A stretch of DNA of 64,000 bases from Micrasema longulum (GCA_022494885.1 JAGVSM010002936.1:186001-250000); one strand, 5' to 3'; shown: positions 23,096-34,727, counted from the stretch's first letter. Notes: generated by a model not told the origin, from the sequence alone. Translations and numbers: made by a program.

Positions 23096-23784
23096 TCAAC
23101 AACGGAATCCTTCATGTGTATATTTTTTCATTAAAATTTTAAGCAAAACAACTTCCTCGGTACGTTGTAAATAATTGAACAAGAACAGAAAATTATATTT
23201 TACTTTATAGACAAAAAGATAACTATGACTTTTTAAATTCAACCGTTTGCGTTTGTTGTGCAATGGAAATATAAAAATCGATTCGTTCCAATTTCAACGA
23301 ACTTACCCAAGTCTGTTTTTGGATGGTTGGAAGATATTTCTCAAAGTGTTAAGCCCAATAATATACATATAGTTTGTGCTATAATTTTAATAAATATATC
23401 TAATCAACTTTTATACTTATCTCTATCATATTAAATGTAGGTCATACAAAAGCTAGCGTTATCAAATTGTAAATACTCTTTTTTTGATTGAGCTGGTGTC
23501 TATTTTATTGTATTCTACATTAAATTTTTAACGTTAATTGTTTTACATCTAATGCAAATGTTAAACATACGTAATTTAAATGCCGAAATTATAATCATTA
23601 TAACATTATAGGGTCAGACTGGAAAACCGGGAATTAATCAATATGTTGAGTTTCTCTACCGACATTTCTTGACAGCTCTGCTAGCGATGGCTACTCTCAG
23701 GTAAAAGTCCTGAAAAAGGAAATCGGGTGTCCTCAGTCCTGTACATTCCTAGACATCCATATTCCACGTCCACGTGGTCCCAAA

Positions 23785-23860
23785 GCGGGTGTAGTGGACT
23801 CACGGATCAAAGGTTTGTGGCTCGAACCACAACTTTTATGCCATTATAGTGAGTTATTTA
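23785..23860 (+). mobile_element. SINE3 fragment
   Basis: CGGGTGTAGTGGACTCACGG, then GGATCAAAGGTTTGTGG and TTATAGTGAGTTATTTACA match SINE3 (36760-36915). The middle is shortened. Confidence 0.5.
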
Positions 23861-23869
23861 CATCTCTTT

Positions 23870-25504
23870 TAATTTATTTATTTTTTATTGAAATAAACGG
23901 CACTTAGTGCCTTTTACATATAAGTTACAAATACAATCAAATAAACATACATGTAAGCATAATTATAAGTAATACAGAGCATTTAAAAAAATATTATTAA
24001 TTATCAAGTTAAGAAAGTCTGAAAAAGATAAACTATATAAAATATTACCAGTTATAGAATTATCGATAAAAAAAGATAATTAGAAATACTTTGAACCAGT
24101 TAAAAAAAACTAAGAAAACAATTTTGAATAACATCAAACGAAAAAAAAATTAAATGTATGTATTATTATTTAAAACTAATACTTCTTTTTCTTCTGCAGC
24201 CTTATTCTCTCCACTGCTGGATAAAGGCCTCTTCCAAACGTCTCCATTGCTTCATATCACCCGCTTTCATCATCCACGTTTTACCGGCAATAGAGGCAAT
24301 GTCGTCGACCCATATTTTCTGTGGCCTTCCAACACTTCTTTTGTTTGCCCACGGTCTCCACTTTATTATTCTGGGTGTCCACCTGCCATCATTTTGTCTC
24401 GCCAAGTGCCCTACCCACTGCCATTTCAATTTCGCTGCACGATCCATGATATCCACGACTCCGGTTTGGCGTCTTATTTCTTCATTTCTTATTCTGTCTC
24501 TTAGACATACACCGAGCATCTGTCTTTCCATGGATGGTTGCGTGCATTTTAATTTCTGGCTACTTTTTTGTGTTATAGACATGGTTTCTAGTCCATATGT
24601 TGTAACCGGCAATATGCACGATTCATATACTTGTCTTTTCAAGCATATAGGGACTTGTTTATTTTCAAAAATATATTTAAGTTTGCCGAAAGCAGCCCAA
24701 CTTAGCCCTATTCTTCTTGCTAACTCCGCAATCTGGCTATCTTTACAAAGTTTGACTTTGTGTCCTAGATAAATGTAATATAAATACTTAGGTAAATAGT
24801 ATATATTTATGTATGAAAATATATAATGATGTAAAAAAATGATGAAGAGAAATATTTTGTACTTAAATTCATTCAAGAAAAGAAACGAAAAAAGAAAAAA
24901 AATACACTTATAAAGAAGTTAAAACAGCTTTTAACAATAGTAGCAAATAGTTACCTCGAACTATTACTAATGAAATACAGGAGAAGAGCCGTTCTATATG
25001 TACTAAATTTCATGTAAAATGAGTCACCAACGTCCTGGTACTCATTGCCTAGAGAGTGAAGTCTATTGATGACTGCATTTTTACCATATGATGTCGAAGT
25101 ATTGTTGCCACAGTATTGGTAGGTTTGCCGAGTTATCCTTTTCGGTACATTAAAATTAATTAGTGATAAAATTTCAAGGGTGGATTATATTAATTGGTGG
25201 GAATGGATTATTATATGTAAATTTAATAAATCAGTAATAACTCTCCTATCGCTTAGTCTTAATAATTTCAAAATAAACAGTAACAAATTATAATTCAAAA
25301 TTCAATACCAACACCTAGTTTAAAATTAATAAATCGTAAAAACTTATTTTGGACCTTTCCAATACAATATCGGTGCCTAGAATAATGAGGAGCCCATATT
25401 GTAGAGTTGTACTCCAAAATGCTTCTTACAAGTGACGTGTACATTATTTTAAGTGCACCAATATCTTTGAAATCTTTAGTGGTTCTGATAATGAAACCCA
25501 ACAT
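23870..25504 (-). pseudogene. Jockey-like element (J5) interrupted by an RTE-like insert
   Basis: The minus frame 25504-25295 reads MLGFIIRTTKDFKDIGALKI and continues SLVRSILEYNSTIWAP, the well-known region just after the polymerase palm of Jockey-type elements. Frames further down (25200-24960; GKNAVINRLHSLGNEY) continue the C-terminus. 24130-23870 looks like its 3' UTR (GGCACTTAGTGCC hairpin, AATAAA-like A/T tail). The RTE-like piece at 24150-24775 sits between. Confidence 0.55.
24150..24775 (-). pseudogene. RTE-like reverse transcriptase C-terminus
   Basis: A long minus-strand frame (to 24202) shows the typical RTE tail: ELARRIGLSWAAFGKL, YGLETMSITQKS, LRDRIRNEEIRRQTG, WQWVGHLARQNDGRW and VGRPQKIWVDDI. 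It lacks the endonuclease and the catalytic palm, so it is 5'-truncated at about 24775. Homology ends where AT-rich sequence unlike RTE begins. The frame is intact over about 190 residues, so it is fairly young. Confidence 0.75.
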
Positions 25505-25574
25505 TCTTAGAGATCAATAGATCTCTAAGTAGTAATAACTAATACTATTAATATGACCAGTAAAAATTTGTTGA

Positions 25575-25710
25575 CAAATAATACATTTGTTGCAACAGAG
25601 AGGAAAAACACTTTTGAGAAGAGAATATGGAAGTCTAGGCATTTACGGGGCTTATAACCTGTCATTGGCTGGTTTATGTGGCCAGTTTACAAACGTTTGT
25701 GACAGCTCTC
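25575..25710 (+). repeat. Family R dispersed repeat
   Basis: TTTGTTGCAACAGAGAGGAA, TCTAGGCATTTACGGGGC and GGTTTATGTGGCCAG match family R including its 5' lead. Confidence 0.65.
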
Positions 25711-25714
25711 GGAA

Positions 25715-28700
25715 ATACGTTGTGCCAGGACAAGTGGAGGACTGAAGTTTCGAAAATACCTTAACTTGTTCACGATCCTCAGCTGTAAGGTACCAAATAA
25801 GAAGATAATAATATAAAACGTGAATGAATTGAGTTTTTTACACTGCTATGATATAATATTACAATCTCTGTAATGGCACCCGAAGCGTAAGACTACGTCC
25901 CTTTTTACCCCAAAACACTTCAGTATTGTTTACATGTGGACAATACAATAGACATGACAATATCAACCTCGACAGCGCAGGATAAAACGCTGGGACAATA
26001 TAAAAATTCGGCCGCAGTTGACACGTGAGCGGTGCGAAAATGAATAAACAACGGTGTTTATTACGAGCGATTTTATGAAAAATACTATTTATTTTTCACC
26101 AAGATGTACTGGAATTGTTAAAGAACGAACTAATTAAAAAGAAGCCATTTTTCTGTCTCCATTTTTGGTAGACAAAATACGCGGGAGCGACGTGCACGCG
26201 TCGAGCAAATCGCTATTGTCCTATCTATGGGCGGTCAAACGGAACAATGCGGCCACGCGCGGTGGTGGGGGCAATCATTGTTCCACCGAGACATCCTGCC
26301 CGTCTATCACGGTGACAATGTCTCGGAACAATGTTTTGTCCTACGAATCGCTGTTTACAATTGGGCAATGGTCGAGTCCTGGGACAAAACAATATTATGT
26401 TGTCCACACAATTTTTATAAAAATGTTTTATCGATATTAATTGCATGATTTAAGTCAGTACCTACAAAACAGAAAATGAGCTATTTACTTAATTATATTC
26501 TAATTATAATAGGTGCATGGGAAATTTTTAATAACACGTCGCTACGACTTACCGTTAGTAGATTTTATTTCATACTCTAAAAGGCCGAAAAAATTTGCTT
26601 TAAAATAGCACGATTGATCTAGAAATGGCCATTTAAATGTTGTTTCTGAATTACAAGCGATGTACAAAAAAGTAACAAGATTTGTCTTAGGTAAATCAAT
26701 ATCTTACAAAAATACATATTTTTAAATTATTGATAAACTTTGGTTACATAATTATTTTTCTACGAAACATCCTGTATCTTACTTCCCTCCTTCTTATGTG
26801 TGTTTTACCTCCCTCCAAAAATAAAATTGACTGGGAGTTATTTAGTACGCCAACAAGTAAGAACTTAATTATCTTAACAAATGTACCCATACCTTAGAGT
26901 AAGATTTTTTACTCTGAGACCTATACCTACGTTTACGTGTGTATCCTCTTGGAGTTGTCGTTCCATAAGTTTTTCGACATCGCTCAATCAGCGGCTCAAT
27001 ATTATTATCTTGGCAAAAACATAAGTAGGTGCTTTAGGGAATTTAGGGCGTTGGCGTTCGTTTAAACTTTATGTAGTATTCATAATTCTTACATATTAGA
27101 ATAAACTTCCTTGCTTTAATTTCTATTTCCCCGATAGCCAGATACAAGTGGAAAGTGTTTACAAATATACACGCTACTCGTCATTTGCCATAACATCCCG
27201 CCAATGTAGCTAAGTTTTTACACCAAAATGCGATCTCATTTCAGTTTTGTACAAACACCACATTGTAAAAAAAACCTACCAAGAAAATCATCACAGTCGG
27301 GATTGGATGAATATGATAATAACTTTCGATACACAACCTGCAATGTAGACAACTTATTTTAGTTCGCTGTAGATAGCGCCATACGTACTTATTGTGATCA
27401 ATAATCAAGCCGAAGAGAACCGAGAACAGCCGAAGTCATCTACTCTGCACTTTCGAACGCTCAAGCGAGCGTCATAAGCGAACATTCACGAGCATTGTTC
27501 GGCTTCATTCTGTAATCGTGTCTCCGTTTTCCCCGCAAGTGGAAAAGAGAAGCCATGTTCATAAGAACTAATTGGAGTCTGATCGCTGAAAGCGTTCGGA
27601 AAAAGATATTTCAGTACTGAGTACAGATCAACCTCGGTAAAATAGAATGCTAAAGCGAAAATCACTACATCATGATGCGGAAAATCTTGGTGTTCAATTA
27701 CTTTGTGTGTACTTATATGAATACTTTGTCTACCGACTCAAAACTTGAGTGGGGTCTTTGTGATAATGTGTGACCCAACACCGACGCAAAATAATGATAT
27801 ACATAATAATATTCTCATGATACAAAACACAACGTTTAAATTTCATTTATACTGCAGTTACAATACACAATAAGTTTCTCAGCAAATAACAATTTACTAA
27901 ATTTGGTATTTGAATGAAGTACATACGTGTAGATATTAACGTATCTCAATGTTTAGAGAAAATGAGAAATGTTTGAAGCAAACATTTGAAAAATAAGACA
28001 ATGAAACGGTTTTCGCGCTGCGTCAACATGAGATATTATTATGCGGAGATACCTTAAGCGAAAACTCTTTGTTTGATAGTTTGTTGAACTTATAAAACTA
28101 AAGATAATCTTATCATTCATCTCATCGCAAACATGTTTTAACTCTACAGTTGCATTTTCAAAAATGATCGTTGGGCAATACTTTGCAAGAAAATCCTTGA
28201 ATTGTAGTATTGGATGTAGGCCGGAAGCCCATAGAAAGTTTGTACTATTTTGACACTTTACAGCTTACTGAAAATTCCGCTAGGTGATACATTGTGTTCA
28301 CGTCAAAGTTCGTTGACTTTCATATTATAGTAACAAGTTATTATGACGAAACTCTTATAAACTGGGTATACATACACTTGTATTGGGGTGTAATGAAAAA
28401 CAGACAAGGGAGCGGCATTAATCACGTTTTTAAAAATCTTTCTATAAATTAAATCGTAGGACGCGTGTTTAATATTTCAAATCAAATTAAATATTAATAT
28501 CGTTAATGTTTATGATTCATTTTACCAGTAGTAGTTTTTGAAATGATATGAACAAGCTCAAAAAGCATAAATGATTTTGATGCAATATTTTGGAGAAACG
28601 CAAAACGGAGATGGACGTTATATGCATTTTCAAAATTTTCTATGTTAAAGTGATGTCCCATCTCTGTTGTCACAATGAGGAAGTTTAGTGGATTTTTTTA

Positions 28701-29080
28701 TTTGTTAATAGACTATTAAACTAAGCCAATTTTTTTTTTTTATATCGTATCATCAGCGTTACGATTTCTTAAAGTTTCATGTTTCTGCAATAATTCAGCG
28801 TGTGACGTCAGAGGTTCTCTTCCACTTGGCCCGGAAAAACCGTGTACAACAAATATTTTTTTTTTTTTTTAATCCTCGGCTAAGTTTCATTACTTTTTTT
28901 TTTTTATCAAAAAGCGCTTTCGCTTCGTAGACATCTTCTGAACTGGTAAATCATTTACGTGTTCAACTAAAATACAAAGTTTTTGGTAGATAAGAAAACA
29001 AAAACAAAATAAAAAAATGTATCAAAGAAATATTATTGATATGTTATTAAAATCATTACTAACCATGAAGTTTTATTAAC
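25715..29080. other. Long stretch without recognised gene
   Basis: 26150-26400 is CpG-rich (GGGAGCGACGTGCACGCGTC) with overlapping open frames on both strands that repeat short words (GGAACAATG, GGACAAAAC). 27400-27560 is another G+C-rich patch. Near 28831 GGCCCGGAAAAACCGTGTA matches one end of the CACGG MITE. No conserved domain was recognised. Confidence 0.4.
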
Positions 29081-29084
29081 AGAT

Positions 29085-29260
29085 ATCTGCCAAAACACAT
29101 AAATATACAGAGCTTATGACCTGTAGACCTGGCTGGTTTATGTGGGCACATTATGCACTACGTAACATTTACCATTTTGCCTATGTTTGAACATTTGTAT
29201 TTCTTCAATTTTTCTAACTGTTCATTTTAGTAAAGTTAAAGAGCTAAAATATTTATTATT
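29085..29260 (+). repeat. Family R dispersed repeat, diverged
   Basis: ATACAGAGCTTATGACCTGT, TTTATGTGGGCACATTATGC and CCATTTTGCCTATGTTTGAA mark the family. Confidence 0.6.
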
Positions 29261-29429
29261 AGGAAGAGATTCATATGATTGAATTATTTTACATACCAGA
29301 CAAAGCCTGAAATCATTTTTTTAATTTTCATACTTTTTGGGCCAGTTGGTTTAATTACAATATTTTTAATTTGTCCAATTACTTGCAGACTGGCTGAATT
29401 TTCTCCCTAGGGTGTGGTTAATATTTAAA

Positions 29430-29700
29430 TTTGTTGCAACAGAGAGGGAAAACATTTTTGAGAAGGGAATATGGGAGTCTAGGCATTTACAGGGCTTTTG
29501 ACCCGTCATTGGCTAGTTTAAGTGGCCACTATACACACTGTGTAACATTCACCATTCTGCCTATGTTTGAACATCCACATTTCCTCAACTCTTCCATCTG
29601 TTGACTTTTGGGAAGTAAAAGAGCTGAAACCCTTATCATGTGGGTGAGATTCATCCGGGAGATTGAATATGAACAACTCCCTAGGGAGAAAATTCAGCCA
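29430..29700 (+). repeat. Family R dispersed repeat, long copy
   Basis: Most complete copy: TTTGTTGCAACAGAGAGGGA lead, TCTAGGCATTTACAGGGC, TTTAAGTGGCCACTATACAC, CATTCTGCCTATGTTTGAAC and a TGGGTGAGATTCATCCGG end. The minus strand holds an open frame (29712-29518) that may be accidental. No terminal inverted repeat and no clear A/B box pair were seen, so its class is unknown. Confidence 0.7.
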
Positions 29701-29779
29701 GTCTGCAAGCATTTGAACATACTCAAAACATTGTTGAATTAACTACCTGGTAAAAGAAGAAGTACAAAAAATTGGAAAA

Positions 29780-30185
29780 TTGTTTTCAGGCGTTGCCTAG
29801 TAGGTGAATTGGTTCAGCCGGATGAATCTCACCCACGTGAACTAGCTGACAGGCGTCTAACGCTTAGATCAGCTACGTCTACGGCGAGAGGAAAAGTTAT
29901 TATACCTCTACGCAAACAGCGCACTAAATTTAGTGAACGCGCATTTGCGGTCGCAGGCCCTATGGCATGGAATGCTCTCCCAGCAGAGGTGCGAGGCTGT
30001 GAAAGTGAAGTGATGTTTCGGAAAAAACTTAAAACCCACTTGTTCTCTAAATCATTTGAATAAATCCGTAACATGTGACAACCAAATAAACTATTTTAAT
30101 TAAATTACAAATTTAAAAGAATCACTTTGTAAAGCGCCCTTGAGGTATTTTGTTACGAAAATGGCGCTTTATAAGTTATCCATAA
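29780..30185 (+). pseudogene. CR1/L2-like reverse transcriptase end and 3' UTR
   Basis: The frame ending at 30063 gives the extreme C-terminus: ELADRRLTLRSATS, RTKFSERAFAVAGPMAWNAL and CESEVMFRKKLKTHLF. This A(F/W)-xxAxPxxWN-LP signature is typical of CR1/L2-type elements. The 3' UTR holds the complementary words AAAGCGCC and GGCGCTTTATAA and ends in TAATAATAA-like repeats. Most of the element is missing. Confidence 0.7.
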
Positions 30186-30199
30186 TAATAAAAATTATA

Positions 30200-30415
30200 A
30201 TGATAAAGGTTTCAGCTCTTTTACTTTACAAAAGTCAACAACGATGGAAAAGTTGAGGAAATGTGAATGTTCAAACATAGGCAGAATGGTGAATGTTACA
30301 CAGCGTGTAAAGTGGCCACTTAAACCAGCCAATGATAGGTCATAAGCCCTTGTAAATGCCTAAACTCCCATATTCCCTTCTCAAAAATGTTTTTCCTTTT
30401 TTTTTGCAACAAATT
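30200..30415 (-). repeat. Family R dispersed repeat, inverted
   Basis: The reverse complement of 29430-29650 (GGCAGAATGGTGAATGTTAC, AAGTGGCCACTTAAACCAGC, CCCATATTCCCTTCTCAAAA). With 29430-29700 it brackets the CR1/L2-like end. Confidence 0.7.
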
Positions 30416-30486
30416 TACAATATTTTGAATTTGTCTGCAAAATACTGGATTTAACACCATAGGGAGTTATTGAGATCAACAAATTG

Positions 30487-30560
30487 CTGGCATTAGCTGG
30501 TTTAAGTGGCTACTTTACACACAATGTATCATTACCTTCACAAAAATCAACAGATGGAAG
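30487..30560 (+). repeat. Family R fragment
   Basis: GGTTTAAGTGGCTACTTTAC and AAAATCAACAGATGGAAGA match both ends of family R, with the middle deleted. Confidence 0.5.
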
Positions 30561-30589
30561 ATTCCAGATGTTCAAGCTTCTGAGTTTTG

Positions 30590-30905
30590 AGAGTAAGAAC
30601 TTGAGGAGAATATTAGATATAAGGTGGTTTGATTTTATAACTAACATTGAAGTCCGAGAACGGACGCAGCAGCCTCTCATAACGAGCGTCTTGAGGATGC
30701 GGCGGTGGACCTGGCATGGACACGTGCTGCGCATGCCTCAGGATAACCTTTACCCAAGTTGCCTCTTCTTTAAACCAGCGGGCTCTGGCCGTCTTGGAAG
30801 GCCGTCGATGTCGATCTTTAGACTTTATTCGGCGGAACTAAGGGGCGCTGGATTGACGTGAGAGGAGGCGAAAATGCTGGCTGGCGATAGGGTCTCCTGG
30901 AGACA
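30590..30905 (+). pseudogene. RTE-like reverse transcriptase C-terminal fragment
   Basis: Frame gives LRRILDIRWFDFITNIEVRE, WHGHVLRMPQDN and a GRLGRPSMSIFR stretch before a stop. The same family occurs at 21449-21735, 22150-22270 and 42390-43020. Catalytic domains are absent. Confidence 0.6.
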
Positions 30906-30954
30906 ACTAGTGATGTCCACATGCTGAGCAAGAAAATGTTCAAGCATTGGCAAA

Positions 30955-31015
30955 ATTGTGAATATAGGTCATTAGCCCTGTAAATACCTAGACTTCCATA
31001 TTTCATTCTCTAAAA
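30955..31015 (-). repeat. Family R fragment, inverted
   Basis: GTCATTAGCCCTGTAAATAC and CTAGACTTCCATATTTC are reverse family R blocks. Confidence 0.5.
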
Positions 31016-31289
31016 TCTCTTTTGTAATTTGTCATCTTAAATAAATATTGAGTGAGTCAAAATTAAAAATAATTTTGTCACAGGTTAATGTAAACAATAA
31101 ACAATATTATGTGTCATCATAGATTTCTGGATTCCGGGCAGCCATTTTTTTTAATGTTTAGTGTGTTTTGACAGCTATGGGGTCCTACTTTTAAACGTCA
31201 GCTCAACTCACCGACGACATCTCGTGATGACACTGGCGGAGTAATTTCAAAATTACAAAACTTTTGCGAAGGTAATACGATACATAAAA

Positions 31290-31445
31290 TAAATCGGGTT
31301 GTGGTCCCGTGGCTAGTGTTGCGTACTCATCTGAGGTCCGAGGGTCGAACCCCACTCTACTCCAACTTGATTTCCATTTTCTAATAGTGAGTTATTTCCA
31401 ATTCGTTGATACTGCCCACCCAAATATTTGGGTAAATTTTTTTCA
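31290..31445 (+). mobile_element. SINE3 copy
   Basis: tRNA-like head with B-box-like GGGTCGAACCCC, then CTCTACTCCAACTTGATT, CTAATAGTGAGTTATTTCC and a CCCAAATATTTGGGTAAAT end. 31446-32325 shows no gene. Confidence 0.65.
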
Positions 31446-32329
31446 ATAAAAAAAATAATAAAATATTTGGGTAAGTTTGACAGTCTGCTAATTTTTTTTT
31501 TTTTTAAATCACTGAACTTCCACACTATTACGTGAGTAAGTAAGGCAGTAAGGTGGTCCAACTACTGTAAGACCAACTACTGTAGTGTTACTGGTGAATA
31601 TAGCCATGGTTGGAGGGGTCAAGAGGTTCCTTGCTTTACCGACTCTCGCCGTCTCGCCTAAACCCTGCTTATGAATTTCAGTGCCTCGATTATGAACGCT
31701 ATCTTCAGCTGTATATATCGAGACGGTATACTTAACTTCTGTACTATCTGTATCTTACCTCGGTATGTTCTACCTACTTGTCATATTGACATCATATGAT
31801 CGAAACAAGCCAATGAGTGGCCGCAAACAGAGCTTGAAGTTTTCGAAAAAGTCGATTTTTTGTGCTAAACCGGCTGTCGTTTCGTATTTAAGTAAGAAAA
31901 TCAGTCCAATTGAATGTGCATTAAGCCTTACTTAATAAGCATCTAAGGGCGTGAGTTGCACTTTGTTTTGTAATAAATGTGTGCCATTGTTTTATGAGCC
32001 ATTGTTTTCATCAATATTAGCCAGGCGCTCAAAGTAATCAGTTTCGCGGAGTGTAAACTTTTTGCATTTCGGTAGTTTTAAAACGTGTTCAAATTTGTAA
32101 TGTGTCTTGGAAAGTACAGCCTTAATGGCAAATTTTATTTATCTGCCGTCAGATGCCATTATTAGTTTAAAACACATAAAAAATGGCATCCATCCTTTAT
32201 GTTCTCTACCCCATGAAGGGATGAATGAGAAAGAGTATTTAATTATATTTACGTAAAACAATTACGGTTCAAACTAGTACGAAAAAATACTAAAATAATA
32301 CTGTACAGAACTCTGACTTAACCAATCCT

Positions 32330-32772
32330 GACATATGCCTCCGAAACCTGGGTTATGACAGAGAATATTGAGGGAACCATTGCAGTTTTCGAAAGAAGAA
32401 TCCTCAGAATTATCTATGGCCCTATACAAGAAAACAACCATTGGCGTCGTCGCTACAATAGAAAGCTTTACGATATCTACCGAGCGCCCGATGTAATCAA
32501 CTCCATTAAGGTGGAACCCTTGAGGTGGGCTGGCCATATAATTAGAATGGAAGACGTAAACCCCATAAAACGCTTAACTCTCTGTGCCACAAGAACGACG
32601 AAGACCAGGAAGGCCCAAAATGCGATGGGTGGACTGAATCAGCGCAAATATGACAATGTTGGAAGTGACGAACTGGAGACGAAGGCCAGCAGACCGGCAA
32701 GAGGGGAGGAGACTCCTGGGTTCAGCCAAGGCCCACCCAGGGCTGTCGAGCTTATGATGATGATGATTATAT
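32330..32772 (+). pseudogene. RTE-like reverse transcriptase end
   Basis: One open frame (32355-32783) gives RRILRIIYGPIQENNHWRRR, LYDIYRAPDVINSIKVEPLR and WAGHIIRMEDVNPIKR, the common post-palm region of RTE-type polymerases. It ends in a short GATGATGATGATTAT tail, as is usual for this clade. 5'-truncated, so not autonomous. Confidence 0.65.
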
Positions 32773-32912
32773 TTACGTACTAAGCCAATTCAAACACTTG
32801 ATTTAAAAAAACAAATATGAGAAACTGAACGGGATATAAATAAGTACACGTTACAAAGACAAATAAGGATAGTAAAAAAAGGAAAAGGGGGTTGAAAAAA
32901 CATAATCTGCAT

Positions 32913-32937
32913 ATCGTCGACGGCAATCCATCACCGC
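32913..32937 (+). repeat. 25-bp inverted repeat, left
   Basis: CGTCGACGGCAATCCATCAC, then CGC, is the reverse complement of 33611-33635. It brackets the J1-like fragment. Confidence 0.6.
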
Positions 32938-33039
32938 GTCACTCAAATAGGACCGTTTTAAAGAAGAGAGATTAAAGCGTTTATTTTCATGTGGGTTCAG
33001 TAAAATTACGCATTTTTTTAAACATTTAGGTAAATCATA

Positions 33040-33283
33040 CTTTGAGTCATTTAAAAAAAAAATCGAAATTCCTTTCCAACCTAACACACGCTTCTTATTG
33101 TATAATGAAGGTTTAGTAGTACAAAAAATATGTTATAAGTATGGTAAAAGAATTCTTAATTATTTAGTACCTGGAATTTTTAATTTATTGCAAAAAAACT
33201 TAAATTTTACACACAAGGTAACAAGAGCAAAATCAAGAAGTGGCTACTCGATCAAAAGTTCATATATGAATAGTTATTAAACT
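33040..33283 (+). pseudogene. Jockey-like reverse transcriptase C-terminus, J1-related
   Basis: LLYNEGLVVQKICYKYGKRI, then LNYLVPGIFNLLQKN, resembles KYGKRTLEYNIPKMYN of the J1 copy at 15000-15341. It is followed by A/T-rich UTR to about 33600. Only the last ~80 residues survive. Confidence 0.55.
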
Positions 33284-33610
33284 AGCTTATGGGTACATAT
33301 TTTTATTTTTTATTTTTTGTGTATTTTCTTCCTCGTATTTGAAAAAAGAACAGTTAATTTGTATCTATATAACTGATCTTTCCGGCTGCTAATTATATCT
33401 GTAAATTATTTTTTTTATAAATTTAGGTAATATCATATAAGTTAGTATTAGTATAAGTCTCCACCAACAAGCCACAGAAAGTGGCTTGGTGGGATTATAG
33501 TTTCGGTAAAAAAATTTTTTTTTGAAAAAAAAAACTAAAGTGTTAAATTTGTGATTTTTTTTATTAATGTAAATAAAAATTATAAATAAATAAATAAAAT
33601 AAAAAGATTA

Positions 33611-33635
33611 GCGGTGATGGATTGCCGTCGACGAA
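33611..33635 (-). repeat. 25-bp inverted repeat, right
   Basis: GCGGTGATGGATTGCCGTCG, then ACG, pairs with 32913-32937. Confidence 0.6.
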
Positions 33636-33746
33636 ATAAGATATCGAGCTGAGCCAAAGTATTAAAAGGAAAATCTGACTGACTTTTCATCATACAAACG
33701 TATTTTCTTCCTTTCTCACTAAAGCAGTGATTTTTTTACACACCAT

Positions 33747-34115
33747 ATATACAGGTTGTTATTAAACCCTGTCACATCCGAAACCACGATGATCAGTATG
33801 AGCAAGAAGACATATTGGCACCTTAAAATATTTTTTTAGAACGAATAAAATTTAAAAAATAAAATATCAAAAAAAGCAAATAGTTGCTTACTTCTGCAGG
33901 GGAGAAACGAGGAGGGGGAGGGGGGAGTCTGATACTGCGCCGCGCTCCCCTCACTTCTCCCCTGCAGACGTAAGCAACCATTTGTTTTTTAAATATTTTA
34001 TTTTGAAAAAAAATATTTGTCCTAAATATTTTTTTAAATATGCTAATATGTCTTCTTGCCAGTACTGATCATTGTGGTTTCGGATGTGACAAGGTTTAAA
34101 GAACACCCTGTATAT
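33747..34115. mobile_element. Foldback MITE with ATACAGG ends
   Basis: Two arms of roughly 160 bp (from ATATACAGGTTGTTATTAAA and its partner at the right) pair imperfectly around a G-rich loop (33910-33950). The inner arm carries CTGCAGGGGAGAA and its complement TTCTCCCCTGCAG. A half copy is at 22080-22147. Confidence 0.7.
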
Positions 34116-34150
34116 TTACCATAAGCGTGTCTTATGGTAAATATACATAA

Positions 34151-34378
34151 GGGTTTCCTAGGTCAGCGGCGCCCGTATCTTAACGGCCGTAGTGAACGGT
34201 GATGCGGTGGACGGCCGTCGTAACGGTGACTAGAGAGTGGTTTCCTAGGAAAACGATGTTGATTACACCGTTAAAAAATAAAACCACTCTCTAGTCACCA
34301 CTGCGATGGCTGTCCACCGCATCACCGTTCACTACGGCCGTTAAGATACGGTCACCGCTATCCTAGGAAACACTAGCT
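34151..34378. mobile_element. Foldback MITE, AGCTAGGGTTTCC family, copy 1
   Basis: Nearly the whole element is one hairpin of ~105-bp arms: GGGTTTCCTAGG, TTAACGGCCGTAGTGAACGG and GACTAGAGAGTGG with their complements. The first five bases (AGCTA) of the left end are missing. Flanked by TAA at the left and TTA at the right. Confidence 0.75.
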
Positions 34379-34539
34379 TTATGGGAGCTAGGACCATCCA
34401 AAAACCCATAAAACCCCCCAATTTTATCTGCCGTCAACGGACGTACGGGATACAAATGTAATAAATAATTATGTAATAAATAAAAACGTAAAAGTACCGA
34501 CACAGAAAATTTTATTCCGATATTCGTTCTCAAAAAAAA

Positions 34540-34725
34540 AATTGGTCCAGTTTTGGGATGCGGAAAACGGAGCAACGAAACCTCGATTTTGTCGATTTTA
34601 AGAATAATCAGTCCAACGCTACATGCAGTTGTCTTTTTCGCACAATATCCAGGAAGCTCTGCGAGAGAGTGACAGAAAAACTATGTTCAAATACCTATTA
34701 ATCAAAAGACAGGTTCTACTTGCTG
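34540..34725 (+). repeat. Dispersed repeat shared with 44448-44600
   Basis: GATGCGGAAAACGGAGCAAC, TGTCTTTTTCGCA and TGTTCAAATACCTATTAATC match GATGCGAAAAACGGAACAGC and later blocks near 44460-44600. The class is unknown. Confidence 0.5.
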
Positions 34726-34727
34726 CC

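Noticed and set aside
24154..24772. Long plus-strand frames
   Set aside because: They are antisense shadows of the RTE-like C-terminus on the minus strand.
26165..26448. Three overlapping frames near the CpG-rich patch
   Set aside because: Frames on both strands are open because of base composition; short word repeats explain the translations.
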